Shown here in pieces: positions 4,979 through 5,006 of a stretch of 5,006 nucleotides of DNA (the stretch's first letter is position 1; every line of letters begins with the position of its first letter). The position numbers were made by a program, and so were the translations under genes. The DNA is from Bacillota bacterium. Its GTDB lineage: Bacteria > Bacillota > Bacilli > Bacillales_B > DSM-18226. Location of the stretch: positions 1 through 5,006 of the forward strand of contig JAUZQA010000338.1 in assembly GCA_030705665.1 (NCBI GenBank). Reading direction: 5' to 3'. The notes under the pieces are model-generated. The model saw only the letters and a program-made list of their open reading frames with translations, did not search any database and had not been told where the DNA came from.

Positions 4979-5006
4979 TATGCTTAATTTCCCAAAAATT
5001 AGCATA
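4979..5006. repeat. Imperfect inverted repeat at the window edge
   Basis: TATGCT (4979-4984) and AGCATA (5001-5006) are perfect complements. With T4985 bulged, a further 5 bp (4986-4990 with 4996-5000) form around a CCCAA loop. The element lies about 60 nt upstream of the yunC start. It could be an operator, or part of a terminator or promoter for a gene outside the window; the arms may extend past the end. Nothing else recognisable lies between 4935 and 5006. Confidence 0.5.

Noticed and set aside
4940..5005. Short minus-strand frame starting ATG 5005 (MLIFGKLSIKQAELFF...) just upstream of yunC
   Set aside because: It is only 21 residues, is cut close to the window edge, has no visible ribosome site and resembles nothing I recognise.

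Overview
The window looks like chromosomal DNA of a low-GC Gram-positive endospore former of the Bacillaceae. The base composition is AT-rich, the Shine-Dalgarno (SD) sequences are strong and purine-rich, several starts are GTG or TTG, and rho-independent terminators are compact. The gene content is typical of Bacillus: a spore lipoprotein of the YhcN/YlaJ family, lipA, the sporulation cell-wall peptidase lytH (yunA), yunB and yunC. As I recall it, this order matches the yutC-lipA-lytH-yunB-yunC segment of Bacillus subtilis. The main departure is an HD-GYP gene between yunB and yunC, which I do not recall at this place in B. subtilis.

Layout from left to right. (1) Positions 1-329, plus strand: the 3' end of a YhcN/YlaJ-family spore lipoprotein gene (yutC-like). 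(2) Positions 332-365: a perfect hairpin shared with the convergent lipA. (3) Positions 369-1283, minus strand: lipoyl synthase LipA. (4) Positions 1284-1471: a divergent intergenic region with candidate promoters for lipA and, on the plus strand, a sigma-K-like -10 for lytH. (5) Positions 1472-2464, plus strand: LytH, a secreted M23 endopeptidase. (6) Positions 2462-2499: a terminator hairpin that contains the stop codons of both convergent genes. (7) Positions 2486-3241, minus strand: the membrane-anchored sporulation protein YunB. (8) Positions 3288-4397, minus strand: a complete HD-GYP protein, 46 nt upstream of yunB and on the same strand. (9) Positions 4398-4613: a non-coding gap with two hairpins. 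(10) Positions 4614-4916, minus strand: YunC (DUF1805). (11) Positions 4917-5006: an upstream region ending in an imperfect inverted repeat at the window edge.

Functionally, lytH, yunB and the spore lipoprotein point to endospore envelope assembly. LytH trims cortex peptidoglycan stem peptides and YunB is a mother-cell sporulation protein. LipA is housekeeping cofactor biosynthesis. The HD-GYP protein has all the expected metal-ligand and GYP residues and is probably an active cyclic-dinucleotide phosphodiesterase. Its position upstream of yunB raises the possibility of joint expression, but that is inference. I see no mobile elements, CRISPR arrays, tRNA or rRNA genes, and no clearly new multi-gene system. 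The region is mostly ordinary conserved chromosome.
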